64,000 nucleotides of DNA from Limnobacter litoralis (GTDB lineage: Bacteria; Pseudomonadota; Gammaproteobacteria; Burkholderiales; Burkholderiaceae_B): assembly GCF_030160455.1 (NCBI RefSeq), contig NZ_BSOJ01000006.1:62001-126000 (forward strand), in the 5' to 3' direction. Of this stretch, positions 8,773 through 16,055 are shown piece after piece. The position numbers were made by a program, and so were the translations under genes. The notes beneath the pieces were generated by a model, which saw only the letters and a list, made by a program, of their open reading frames with translations, made no database searches and had not been told where the DNA came from. The stretch's first letter is position 1, and every line of letters begins with the position of its first letter.

Positions 8773-9252
8773 ATGTTGAATCCGGATGTTGACCACGACG
8801 ACTTTCACCCCGCATTTGGTGAAGCGATACTTTGCCATTCTGACACTGCAAAGCGATGCGGTCTAGACAATGTCTGCCCTGCGCCCCTGAAAGACAATCT
8901 GAGACGACTTTCCCGATTGCTGGGTCAAATTGAAAGCCTGTTACCAGACAGCGCAAGGCTTTGCATCACCAGCGGTTTTCGAAGCACCGCGCTGAACGAA
9001 AAGGTAGGCGGGGTCGAGAATTCCCAGCACACGCTGGGCCAAGCCGCCGACATTGCTTGCCCAGCCTATGGCACGCCCTACAGCCTGGCCTGCGCCATTC
9101 GAGACTCAGGACTGGAATTTGATCAACTCATCATCGAATTCAACCGGTGGGTGCATGTTTCAGTGCCGTCCGCAGAACAGCCCGCCAGGCGGCAATGCCT
9201 GAGCATTTTCAACGCAGATGAAGGTTATCTGGAAGGATTGATTGAACGATGA
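8773..9252 (+). CDS. M15-family peptidase (D-Ala-D-Ala carboxypeptidase-like)
   Basis: This 159-residue protein has the zinc-peptidase signature SxHxxGxAxD (SQHTLGQAADI) and a C-terminal WVHVS histidine, the three metal ligands of the M15A group. Such enzymes cut peptidoglycan cross-links or stem peptides, and many are phage endolysins. No signal peptide is seen, which is odd for a cell-wall enzyme and would fit a phage-derived or domesticated lysin. Its stop overlaps the next gene as ATGA, so it is co-translated with a secreted DUF3108 protein. Confidence 0.75.
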   Translation: MLNPDVDHDDFHPAFGEAILCHSDTAKRCGLDNVCPAPLKDNLRRLSRLLGQIESLLPDSARLCITSGFRSTALNEKVGGVENSQHTLGQAADIACPAYGTPYSLACAIRDSGLEFDQLIIEFNRWVHVSVPSAEQPARRQCLSIFNADEGYLEGLIER

Positions 9253-10013
9253 AGTATTTTGTAACTCTTGCACTGAGCAGTGTGCTGGCTCTGTCCGCAA
9301 TCCAACAGCCTGTACAGGCGGGTGAACTGAAAACCTGCCGAAACATTGCGGACTATCTGACGGGCGGAACGGCCCGATATTCACTGAGCTACAGCCAGAT
9401 CCCCGGGCAGATTGCGATCACCACACATGAGTTTGTGGTGTCGGGCAACCAGTACAAGCTCAGCTCCACCTCGAAGGCCACTGGTTTTTTGGCGATGCTG
9501 TACTCCGGCACGCTCAACCAGAAAAGCGAGGGGGTCATCGAACCCGGCATTGGTCTCGTACCGATTTATTACAGCGAGCAGCGCGGCAAAAAACCACTTC
9601 AAGAAACCGTGATCGACACTGAACACAAACAGGTCGTTTTCAAGAAGAATGGTGAAAAAGCCGCACTGGAAAGCCGCCTGCAAGACCGGCTCAGCATGAT
9701 CTATGAAATGGTCGCCCTGCTGCGCTGTAAAGGGAAAGTGGACCAAGGCGATGTCATGAAAATGCGCGTCATGACGACCGGCGCCCTGGACACAGAACCC
9801 TTCACATTCAAAAAATCAGAAAATCTTGAACTGAACCTGGGCAAAGAGTCCAAAACGGTCAAAACCTACCTGTTTGAACTGGCGCCGCAAGAGGCCGACG
9901 ACGACACAGTCAGATTGTGGTTTGCGCCTGAGCTGAACTGGACTGCAGCCCAGATTCAAGTTGAAGACCACAAGGGTGCGCAGCTGACCCAAACGCTGGT
10001 CGGACTGCAGTAA
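9249..10013 (+). CDS. Exported DUF3108 protein
   Basis: This 254-residue protein has a clear Sec signal peptide (MKYFVTLALSSVLALSAIQQ, cleavage near PVQAG). The mature part is a predicted beta-rich DUF3108 domain, with family-like segments FLAMLYSGTLNQKSEG, PIYYSEQRGKKP and DRLSMIYEMVALL. The biochemical role of DUF3108 is unknown; the proteins are periplasmic or envelope-associated. Coupled start with the M15 peptidase gene. It converges on gspC with almost no gap (stop codons adjoin). Confidence 0.8.
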   Translation: MKYFVTLALSSVLALSAIQQPVQAGELKTCRNIADYLTGGTARYSLSYSQIPGQIAITTHEFVVSGNQYKLSSTSKATGFLAMLYSGTLNQKSEGVIEPGIGLVPIYYSEQRGKKPLQETVIDTEHKQVVFKKNGEKAALESRLQDRLSMIYEMVALLRCKGKVDQGDVMKMRVMTTGALDTEPFTFKKSENLELNLGKESKTVKTYLFELAPQEADDDTVRLWFAPELNWTAAQIQVEDHKGAQLTQTLVGLQ

Positions 10014-10493
10014 TCAGGGGTTTTGCTTGATGATCCGGAACTGATTGGGATCTGTCTGCTGCTCGGGCAGGGCAATTTTGCTGCGCTGTCCGCTGCGCTC
10101 AATCACGGCAAAGGCGGGGTCCACCTGCACCAATTTCCAGCCATTGGCCACTTCCTCGCCCACGGCCACTGACACCGCCGGCTGGCCCTCGATTGAAAGC
10201 ACAGCTGCCCCCAAACCCTTGCTGTTGGCAAACACGCCGTTGAGGACCAAGGAAGGCGGCGTCAATCCGCCGGTGGTTTCAACGCCGAGCAAACGGGCCT
10301 CGGGACTTTGATCCACCTGAAACTTGTCGGACTGCGTAGCCGACATGGCAGGCACAATGCGTGGGGCGGGCACACGAAGCCGCTGCACCGCTGCCACCAC
10401 GATAACCACAGACAAAGCGTACATGAGCCAAGGCAGCGCCTTTGTGAAGGGGCTTAGTGCGTGTGGATTCATGCTGGGCAAAGCAAGCTTCAT
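10014..10493 (-). CDS. gspC: Type II secretion inner-membrane protein GspC (short form)
   Basis: GspC links the inner-membrane platform of the type II secretion system to the GspD secretin. This 159-residue version has an N-terminal membrane segment (about residues 18-38) and one homology-region domain (about 80-150, [19 protein letters not shown] then [22 protein letters not shown]). It lacks the C-terminal PDZ or coiled coil of the ~270-residue enterobacterial proteins, as is usual in betaproteobacteria. Unlike the other gsp genes here it lies on the minus strand, divergent from gspG, so the two transcripts may be set independently from the 102-base gap. An ATG at 10472 is an alternative start. 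Confidence 0.82.
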   Translation of the reverse strand: MKLALPSMNPHALSPFTKALPWLMYALSVVIVVAAVQRLRVPAPRIVPAMSATQSDKFQVDQSPEARLLGVETTGGLTPPSLVLNGVFANSKGLGAAVLSIEGQPAVSVAVGEEVANGWKLVQVDPAFAVIERSGQRSKIALPEQQTDPNQFRIIKQNP

Positions 10494-10595
10494 GGTGTTG
10501 TAAATTGTGGCATCCGGAGCCTGATATTAACCGGTGTCAAGGAATCTGAACACAAAAAATCCTACAATGGGACTTCTCTGTTTTCTGACCTGTTT

Positions 10596-11054
10596 ATGCA
10601 AAACCTCAACCACACGCTTTCACTGACACGTCGCCCGCTTCAAAAAGGCCTCACCCTGATCGAGATCATGGTGGTGGTGGTCATCATGGGTATTTTGGCC
10701 ACGCTGGTGGTCCCCAAATTGATGGGGCGCCCAGACGAGGCGCGCAAAGTGGCGGCGAAGCAAGACATCGCGTCGATCATGCAAGCCCTGAACCTTTACC
10801 ACCTGGACAACGGACGTTACCCCACCACGGAACAAGGTCTGGATGCGTTGGTGAAGGCACCCACCACGGAACCCGTTCCCAGCAATTACAAGGAAGGGGG
10901 TTACCTGTCCAAGTTGCCCAAAGACCCCTGGGGCAACAAATACCAATACCTCAGCCCTGGTTTGAAAGGTGAGGTAGACGTGATGAGCCTGGGGGCGGAC
11001 GGCAAGCCGGGCGGAGAAGGCGTGAATGCCGACATTGGCTCCTGGCAACTCTAA
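10596..11054 (+). CDS. gspG: Type II secretion major pseudopilin GspG
   Basis: GspG is the main subunit of the T2SS pseudopilus. The 152-residue prepilin has the cleavage site [11 protein letters not shown] with Glu at mature position 5, a hydrophobic N-terminal helix, and the C-terminal calcium-binding region with [25 protein letters not shown] and the [19 protein letters not shown] end typical of the family. The ATG at 10596 gives a short basic leader; the frame stays open upstream to 10461 without family similarity. First gene of the plus-strand gspGHIJKLMNDEF run. Confidence 0.97.
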   Translation: MQNLNHTLSLTRRPLQKGLTLIEIMVVVVIMGILATLVVPKLMGRPDEARKVAAKQDIASIMQALNLYHLDNGRYPTTEQGLDALVKAPTTEPVPSNYKEGGYLSKLPKDPWGNKYQYLSPGLKGEVDVMSLGADGKPGGEGVNADIGSWQL

Positions 11055-11559
11055 GAAACCGGGGGTTTCAGCTTACGGGCCAAACGGCTTCAGTCTGCTT
11101 GAAATCCTGGTGGTGCTGGTGGTGATGTCGATCGCCGCCGGCCTGATTACCATCCGGGGCACACCCGGTGACAGCCGTTACCTGCAGGCCGAAGGGCAAA
11201 AACTTTCTCAAATTCTCCGCATCGCCCAACAACAGGCCCTGTTGAAGTCTCAAGAGATCCGCTTTGTGGCGGGCAGTCAGGGCTATTCGTTTGAAGAATT
11301 CAATGGCCTGACCTGGCAACCAGTCACTGAAGAGCCCATGCTTCGCACCCGCGTTTGGGACAACGGGCCGATCAAGGCAACCCTGTTGAATCAGGGCCAG
11401 GCTGTGCGGTTTTTGATCATCAGCCCGACACCGGGGCTGATCACCAAAAGTGTTGTTCTTCAGAAAAACAACTCGATCATGGCGCTCACCAGCCAGACCA
11501 GTGGGCAGTTTGTACTGGGGCCAGTGCAAAAAGCGGTGCAAAACCGGAGTGGCGCATGA
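11026..11559 (+). CDS. gspH: Type II secretion minor pseudopilin GspH
   Basis: This 177-residue prepilin-like protein has the cleavage site [11 protein letters not shown] (Glu5 present) and a mature domain with the GspH/FimT pattern, including [22 protein letters not shown]. It is a minor pseudopilin near the pseudopilus tip. The ATG at 11026 overlaps the gspG end by 29 bases and gives a 20-residue leader, longer than usual; no later start exists before the cleavage site except rarer codons. Confidence 0.9.
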   Translation: MPTLAPGNSKKPGVSAYGPNGFSLLEILVVLVVMSIAAGLITIRGTPGDSRYLQAEGQKLSQILRIAQQQALLKSQEIRFVAGSQGYSFEEFNGLTWQPVTEEPMLRTRVWDNGPIKATLLNQGQAVRFLIISPTPGLITKSVVLQKNNSIMALTSQTSGQFVLGPVQKAVQNRSGA

Positions 11560-11933
11560 GGCCTCAACGTGGTTTCACACTGATTGAAGCCCTGGTGGCC
11601 ATGACGATCATCGCAGTGGCTTTAATGGCCTGCCTGAAAGCGGCAGGCAACCTGAATCTGCAACAGGACGATTTGATCAAACGCCAGTACGCACAATGGA
11701 GTGCCGACAGCGCGGCCACCTACCTGCGAGTGTCCGGTGTATTTCCGGACGGCCCGAAAGTGCTCCAAACCAACTGCAATCAGGGCCACTTCCGTTTTGT
11801 CTGTTCCTTCAACATCAGCACCACGCCGAACCCCAACTTTCGCCGGGTTGAGATCACCGTGCGCGACGCCTTTCAGGGCGACAAGGGCAATCAGCTTGCG
11901 CGACTGGTGGTGTTTCTGAGCAGCGCGCCATGA
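11556..11933 (+). CDS. gspI: Type II secretion minor pseudopilin GspI
   Basis: This 125-residue minor pseudopilin has the cleavage site RG|FTLIEALVA directly after a five-residue leader and the family pattern WSADSAATYLRV then FRRVEITV. GspI nucleates the GspIJK tip complex. The ATG overlaps the gspH stop (ATGA). A longer open frame starting at 11355 lies inside gspH and is rejected. Confidence 0.92.
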   Translation: MRPQRGFTLIEALVAMTIIAVALMACLKAAGNLNLQQDDLIKRQYAQWSADSAATYLRVSGVFPDGPKVLQTNCNQGHFRFVCSFNISTTPNPNFRRVEITVRDAFQGDKGNQLARLVVFLSSAP

Positions 11934-12628
11934 GTTTCAACAAACGACGCGCTGTCGGCTTCACCCTGATCGAGATGCTGATCGCACTGGCCATTGTGGC
12001 CATATTGGCGCTCTTGGCCTGGCGGGGCCTTGAAGAGGTGCTTCGGTCTGCACGGCGGGTCAACGAGGTGGACGGCCAGTTGCAAACCACGGCGGCGATT
12101 TTTTCGCAGTTCAAAACGGATCTTTCACACGCGGAGTTGTCGGATCAAAGACGCTACTTTCCGAACGACGCAGTTCAAGTGGATCAAACCGGCCTGACCC
12201 TGCTGGTGACGCAACGCCCCGCCGAAAAACCGGCCTATCAAGAACGCATTCAATGGACCTTGAACAATGGCGCACTGATCCGCACCAGTCAGGTTCAAAA
12301 TCAAACCGACCCAGCCCCCACCGTGCAAAGCGCACCCATTGCCATGAAGGGAATGGCGATTCGGTTCTGGCTGGAGCCCGGTGGCTGGAGCGCACTGACT
12401 TCCTTTGGCCAGAATGCCGACCTTGGCGGTTTTCAGGTGGACTTTCAAGGCGTGGCAAACACGCTGGAGTTGAGCACCACCCAGGTTGGCAGCGGCAGCA
12501 ATGCACCTGCGGCCCCCACTGGCCCGGATACACAAAGTCAGCCGCTGATTCGCGCCGTGGAAGTGACGCTGACCCAGCCCAACGCTCAGGCTGTTCGGCA
12601 GTTGTTCATCACAGGAACGATTCAATGA
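11930..12628 (+). CDS. gspJ: Type II secretion minor pseudopilin GspJ
   Basis: This 232-residue minor pseudopilin has the cleavage site VG|FTLIEMLIALAIVAILALLAWRGL and the family segment FKTDLSHAE, followed by a beta-rich region with a Gly/Pro/Ala-rich stretch near residues 190-205. It forms the tip complex with GspI and GspK. The start overlaps the gspI stop by 4 bases (ATGA). Confidence 0.92.
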   Translation: MSFNKRRAVGFTLIEMLIALAIVAILALLAWRGLEEVLRSARRVNEVDGQLQTTAAIFSQFKTDLSHAELSDQRRYFPNDAVQVDQTGLTLLVTQRPAEKPAYQERIQWTLNNGALIRTSQVQNQTDPAPTVQSAPIAMKGMAIRFWLEPGGWSALTSFGQNADLGGFQVDFQGVANTLELSTTQVGSGSNAPAAPTGPDTQSQPLIRAVEVTLTQPNAQAVRQLFITGTIQ

Positions 12629-13557
12629 AACAACGTGGCGCCGCCGTCATCATGGCCCTGTTCATTGTCGTGTTGTGCACGCTCGCAATCAGCCCGCTGA
12701 TCTGGAACCTGTTTGCCACCGCCAAAACCGTGAGTGTGTCTGCCGCCCGAGACCAAACGCTGGAAGTCACCCAAAGTGCAGTGGACTGGGCGCGGGTGAT
12801 TTTGCGTGAAGACGCGCGCGTGTCCGCCACCGACAACCTGACCGAGCCGTGGGCAGTGCCTCTGGCAGAAAGCCGTTTAAGCGAAGGCTTGATGCGGCCC
12901 AACGAATCGAGCAGCAACCTGACGGACAAAGAAGCGGTGGTGACCGGGCGGATTGAAGACGCACAGGGGCGGTTTAACTTGCGCAACCTGGGACTGGACA
13001 ACAGCAATAGGGCGGTTTGGCTGCTGGCCTTTGCCAAACTCTGCGACCTGCTGGGTGTCAGTGGGGCCCAACAGAAAGCCCTGGTGGACACCTTGGGGGC
13101 AATGTATCCACCGGCACCTGCCAGCCCCCCCGACAAACAGGTCAGCCAGAACCAGGTGCGCCTGCTGCCCGCCAAGCGATGGCAAGAGTTTGACAACAAC
13201 GATGGCGTGGATGAAAACACCTGGTCACAACTCAGGCCCTATGTGGTCATTCTGCCCGACATCACCCCGTTGAATGCCAACACCGCCAGCGCAGAGCTGT
13301 TGTATGCTTGCATTGAAAAATTGGGGTTTCCGGATGCCCAGCAGGTGGTCGCCCGCCGGGAACGGGTACCCTTCAAAGACTTGTCTGACTTGCGTGCAGC
13401 CCTAAACCCGGACATCGAAATCCAAAGCAGCATGCTTGGTGTAAAAAGTGATTATTTTCTGGTGGAAGGAAGCGCCCGAATCGATGAGGCCCTGGTGCGA
13501 ACCCAAGCCTTGCTGGAAAGGAAGAACCAGCGCGTGTATGTCATGTGGAGACAGTAA
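12625..13557 (+). CDS. gspK: Type II secretion minor pseudopilin GspK
   Basis: This 310-residue protein is the large tip pseudopilin. Its leader ends RG| and the mature N-terminus AAVIMALFIVVLC lacks Glu at position 5, as in all GspK proteins. The alpha domain contains the calcium-site region FDNNDGVDENTW and a helix-hairpin-helix-like segment LNANTASAELLYACIEKLG then FKDLSDLRAAL. The start at 12625 overlaps the gspJ stop (ATGA); the open frame from 12253 lies inside gspJ. Confidence 0.93.
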   Translation: MKQRGAAVIMALFIVVLCTLAISPLIWNLFATAKTVSVSAARDQTLEVTQSAVDWARVILREDARVSATDNLTEPWAVPLAESRLSEGLMRPNESSSNLTDKEAVVTGRIEDAQGRFNLRNLGLDNSNRAVWLLAFAKLCDLLGVSGAQQKALVDTLGAMYPPAPASPPDKQVSQNQVRLLPAKRWQEFDNNDGVDENTWSQLRPYVVILPDITPLNANTASAELLYACIEKLGFPDAQQVVARRERVPFKDLSDLRAALNPDIEIQSSMLGVKSDYFLVEGSARIDEALVRTQALLERKNQRVYVMWRQ

Positions 13558-14790
13558 TTGAGCAGCTCGCAGCCTTTGGTCATCGCCTGGTGGCCCACCG
13601 CCTACGAACAGAAAGACGCTGAAGACCAGGGCCGAAGCCTGATGATCCGCTACGAGGTGCACTCGCGCCTTGGACAAAAGCTGCACGGTGGCGTAGAACC
13701 TGCCCATAGACTGCCCAAAGACATGCCGGTTTTGGTGCTGCTTGCCCCCACCGATGTGGGCTTGTTTGCCATTGAAACACCCCGGATCTCGGGGCGAAAA
13801 TTGAAAGACGCCCTGCCCTTTCTGGTTGAACCTTTCATCTTGAATGAGCCCGAAGAAAACCTGGTCTCAATCTGGCCCAAATACCTTCGCGGTGACGAAC
13901 CCAGGCAATTGGCCAGCGTGCTTGAAAAGCGACGTGCGCGCGAGGTGCTGGATTCCTGCACGAAGCTGGGCCTGAAACTTGTGGGGCTGAGTTGCGAGAG
14001 CTTGCGCAAACCCACGGTCGAAGGTCTGACAGCCTGGCTGTCGGGCGATTTTGTGTTGATTACAGACGCACAGGCGTCGCCTTTGATTGCCACCAAAGGG
14101 CAACTTTCGCTGATTAAAGCCAAGCTTGGTCAAGACACCAACCTTCTGGTCAGCGAACACGACGCCCACTGGTTCATTGAACATCTCGGGCCAAACCGGG
14201 TAAAAAGCGAAGGTGCTGGCGTTACCAGCCCTTTGATCAGCCTGATGGAATCCCTTCTCACCACACCGGAAGACCTGCGAAAACTGGGATTTCGGGGCCA
14301 AAGCTCCATTGAATCCCCCTGGAAGGCCATTCAAAAGCCGTTTTTGGTGTTGGCCACATGCGCCATTGTCAGCCTCAACGTGGTGGCATTTCAGGAAAAA
14401 CACACGCTTGAAACCATCAATGATCAAATTGAGCAGGCCTATCAGAAAGCCTTGCCTAACACCCCCATGATTGCAGACCCATTGTTGCTCATTGAACGCG
14501 AAAAGAACAAGCTGAACTCGGGTCAGCAGTCTGGTCAGAACCGGTCAATCGCCTGGCTGTTGCATGAAGTCGGCCTGGCCATGGACACAGCGCCGTTCAA
14601 CAGCATGGCCGGGTTTGCCTGGCAAGACAACACACTCACCCTGCGTTTTCAGGCCAACGTGCAGCAAGCCGACCAGGACGCGGCCGTCCAGAAGCTCAAG
14701 GCGCGAAACCTGGAGGCACGCTGGCTGATCGGCGGCACCAGCAAATTGCCGCTTCTTCAGGTCAGCCTGCCCAACGGAGGCCGCTCATGA
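13558..14790 (+). CDS. gspL: Type II secretion platform protein GspL
   Basis: GspL couples the GspE ATPase to the inner-membrane platform. The 410-residue protein has an actin-like cytoplasmic domain (about 1-250, with LPFLVEPFILNEPEENLV), one membrane helix (about 262-280, FLVLATCAIVSLNVVAF) and a periplasmic ferredoxin-like domain. The start is taken as the TTG placed directly after the gspK stop; no ATG occurs before residue 29, which would cut into the conserved domain. Confidence in the exact start is moderate. Confidence 0.88.
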   Translation: MSSSQPLVIAWWPTAYEQKDAEDQGRSLMIRYEVHSRLGQKLHGGVEPAHRLPKDMPVLVLLAPTDVGLFAIETPRISGRKLKDALPFLVEPFILNEPEENLVSIWPKYLRGDEPRQLASVLEKRRAREVLDSCTKLGLKLVGLSCESLRKPTVEGLTAWLSGDFVLITDAQASPLIATKGQLSLIKAKLGQDTNLLVSEHDAHWFIEHLGPNRVKSEGAGVTSPLISLMESLLTTPEDLRKLGFRGQSSIESPWKAIQKPFLVLATCAIVSLNVVAFQEKHTLETINDQIEQAYQKALPNTPMIADPLLLIEREKNKLNSGQQSGQNRSIAWLLHEVGLAMDTAPFNSMAGFAWQDNTLTLRFQANVQQADQDAAVQKLKARNLEARWLIGGTSKLPLLQVSLPNGGRS

Positions 14791-15311
14791 ATCGCCTTGC
14801 CGCCGTTCAATGGATTCGACAACGACTGGATGAGTTAAACCAGCGAGAGAGAACCCTCGTGATCGGAGGGGCTGTGGTGCTGGGTCTTGCGCTGGTGTGG
14901 TCAATTCTGATTCAGCCTGCGCTGCAGACCATTCAAACCGCCCCAGACGAGCAGGCCGCCCTGACCGACAAAGCAGCCAAGGTGTTGCGGGCTACGGCGG
15001 ACCTTCAGCAACTGCGCGGCGCGCGGTCGCAAGTTCGTCTGACCGCCGGCGACATTCAGCCGCGTTTGCAGCAAATGCTGGCCGAGCATGGTCTGAAAGA
15101 CACCGCCAGCCTGCAGCGCACCGAAGAAGGGTATTACGAGGTGAAGTTCGACAAGTCACCCGCAGCCGGCGTGCTGGCCTGGCTGGACGACGTTCAGGCA
15201 ATCGCAACCCTGACGCCGGTCAAAGGCGAGATTGAAAAAAATGAAGCCGCCATTGTCAGCGGGTCCCTGATGTTTGCAGGCAAGGGCGAGACGCCCGGAA
15301 AAGCCCCATGA
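14787..15311 (+). CDS. gspM: Type II secretion platform protein GspM
   Basis: This 174-residue bitopic protein has a short cytoplasmic N-terminus (LDELNQRERTLVIGGAVVL), a membrane helix at about residues 25-45 and a periplasmic domain with a charged helix and ferredoxin-like fold. GspM pairs with GspL. It overlaps both neighbours by 4 bases (ATGA type), consistent with tightly coupled translation. Confidence 0.9.
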   Translation: MNRLAAVQWIRQRLDELNQRERTLVIGGAVVLGLALVWSILIQPALQTIQTAPDEQAALTDKAAKVLRATADLQQLRGARSQVRLTAGDIQPRLQQMLAEHGLKDTASLQRTEEGYYEVKFDKSPAAGVLAWLDDVQAIATLTPVKGEIEKNEAAIVSGSLMFAGKGETPGKAP

Positions 15312-16039
15312 AAGGCCGATTGGCCTGGGTGGGTCTGTTGTTGACCGGAATAGTCGCCTGGGTGGTTTTAATGCCGGCCAGTAGCCTGAACAATGCGGTC
15401 ATGAATGCCACCAGTGGCCGGCTGCAACTGATCAACAGCAGTGGCTCTGTCTGGAATGGCCGAGCCCAGCTGGGCCTGTCGGATGGTGGAACGGTTCGCG
15501 CCCTGCCTGGCGATGTGCAGTGGCATGTGTTGGTGCTTGGCGGCGGGCTGTGGTTGGGTTTGTCCGTGAATCATCCTACGATGCTGCAACCCGTGCATCT
15601 GGGTTGGGCTTCGGGGGGTATCACCCTACAGGCGGGCAAAATGGAAATACCCGCAAGCTGGTTGAGTAGTTTGGGCGCACCGTTCAACACCATCAAGCCT
15701 GAAGGTGTATTCAAGCTGGACTGGGCGAGGTGGCAGACAGGCGAATCTGCCGACGTCACGATGAAGTGGGTGGATGCCCAGTCGGCGTTGGCCAGCATTC
15801 GCCCACTTGGAGAATATGTGGTGTCGCTCAAGGGCATGCCGGAAAAAGAAATGAATTTGACGATACAAACCCTCAAAGGCCCCTTGTTTATCGAGGGGCA
15901 AGGCAAACTGGTGCCGAATCGTCGAATGGCATTTTCGGGCTATGCCTACAGCGACGAAAAAAGCAGACCTGCGTTGACAGGCTTGCTTAGCCAGATGGGA
16001 AGACAGGAAGGCGACAAGTATCGCCTGGGTGTATTTTGA
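15308..16039 (+). CDS. gspN: Type II secretion protein GspN
   Basis: This 243-residue protein has an N-terminal membrane anchor (about residues 5-22) followed by a beta-rich periplasmic domain with the GspN-like segments LINSSGSVWNGRAQLGL and LPGDVQWHVLVL. GspN is an accessory subunit, absent from many systems, of unclear role. The stop lies just before the gspD start candidates. Confidence 0.85.
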   Translation: MKGRLAWVGLLLTGIVAWVVLMPASSLNNAVMNATSGRLQLINSSGSVWNGRAQLGLSDGGTVRALPGDVQWHVLVLGGGLWLGLSVNHPTMLQPVHLGWASGGITLQAGKMEIPASWLSSLGAPFNTIKPEGVFKLDWARWQTGESADVTMKWVDAQSALASIRPLGEYVVSLKGMPEKEMNLTIQTLKGPLFIEGQGKLVPNRRMAFSGYAYSDEKSRPALTGLLSQMGRQEGDKYRLGVF

Positions 16040-16055
16040 TATGCATGTGCATGGG

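Noticed and set aside
12253-12624. N-terminal extension of GspK
   Set aside because: It lies inside gspJ in another frame; the prepilin leader starts at 12625.
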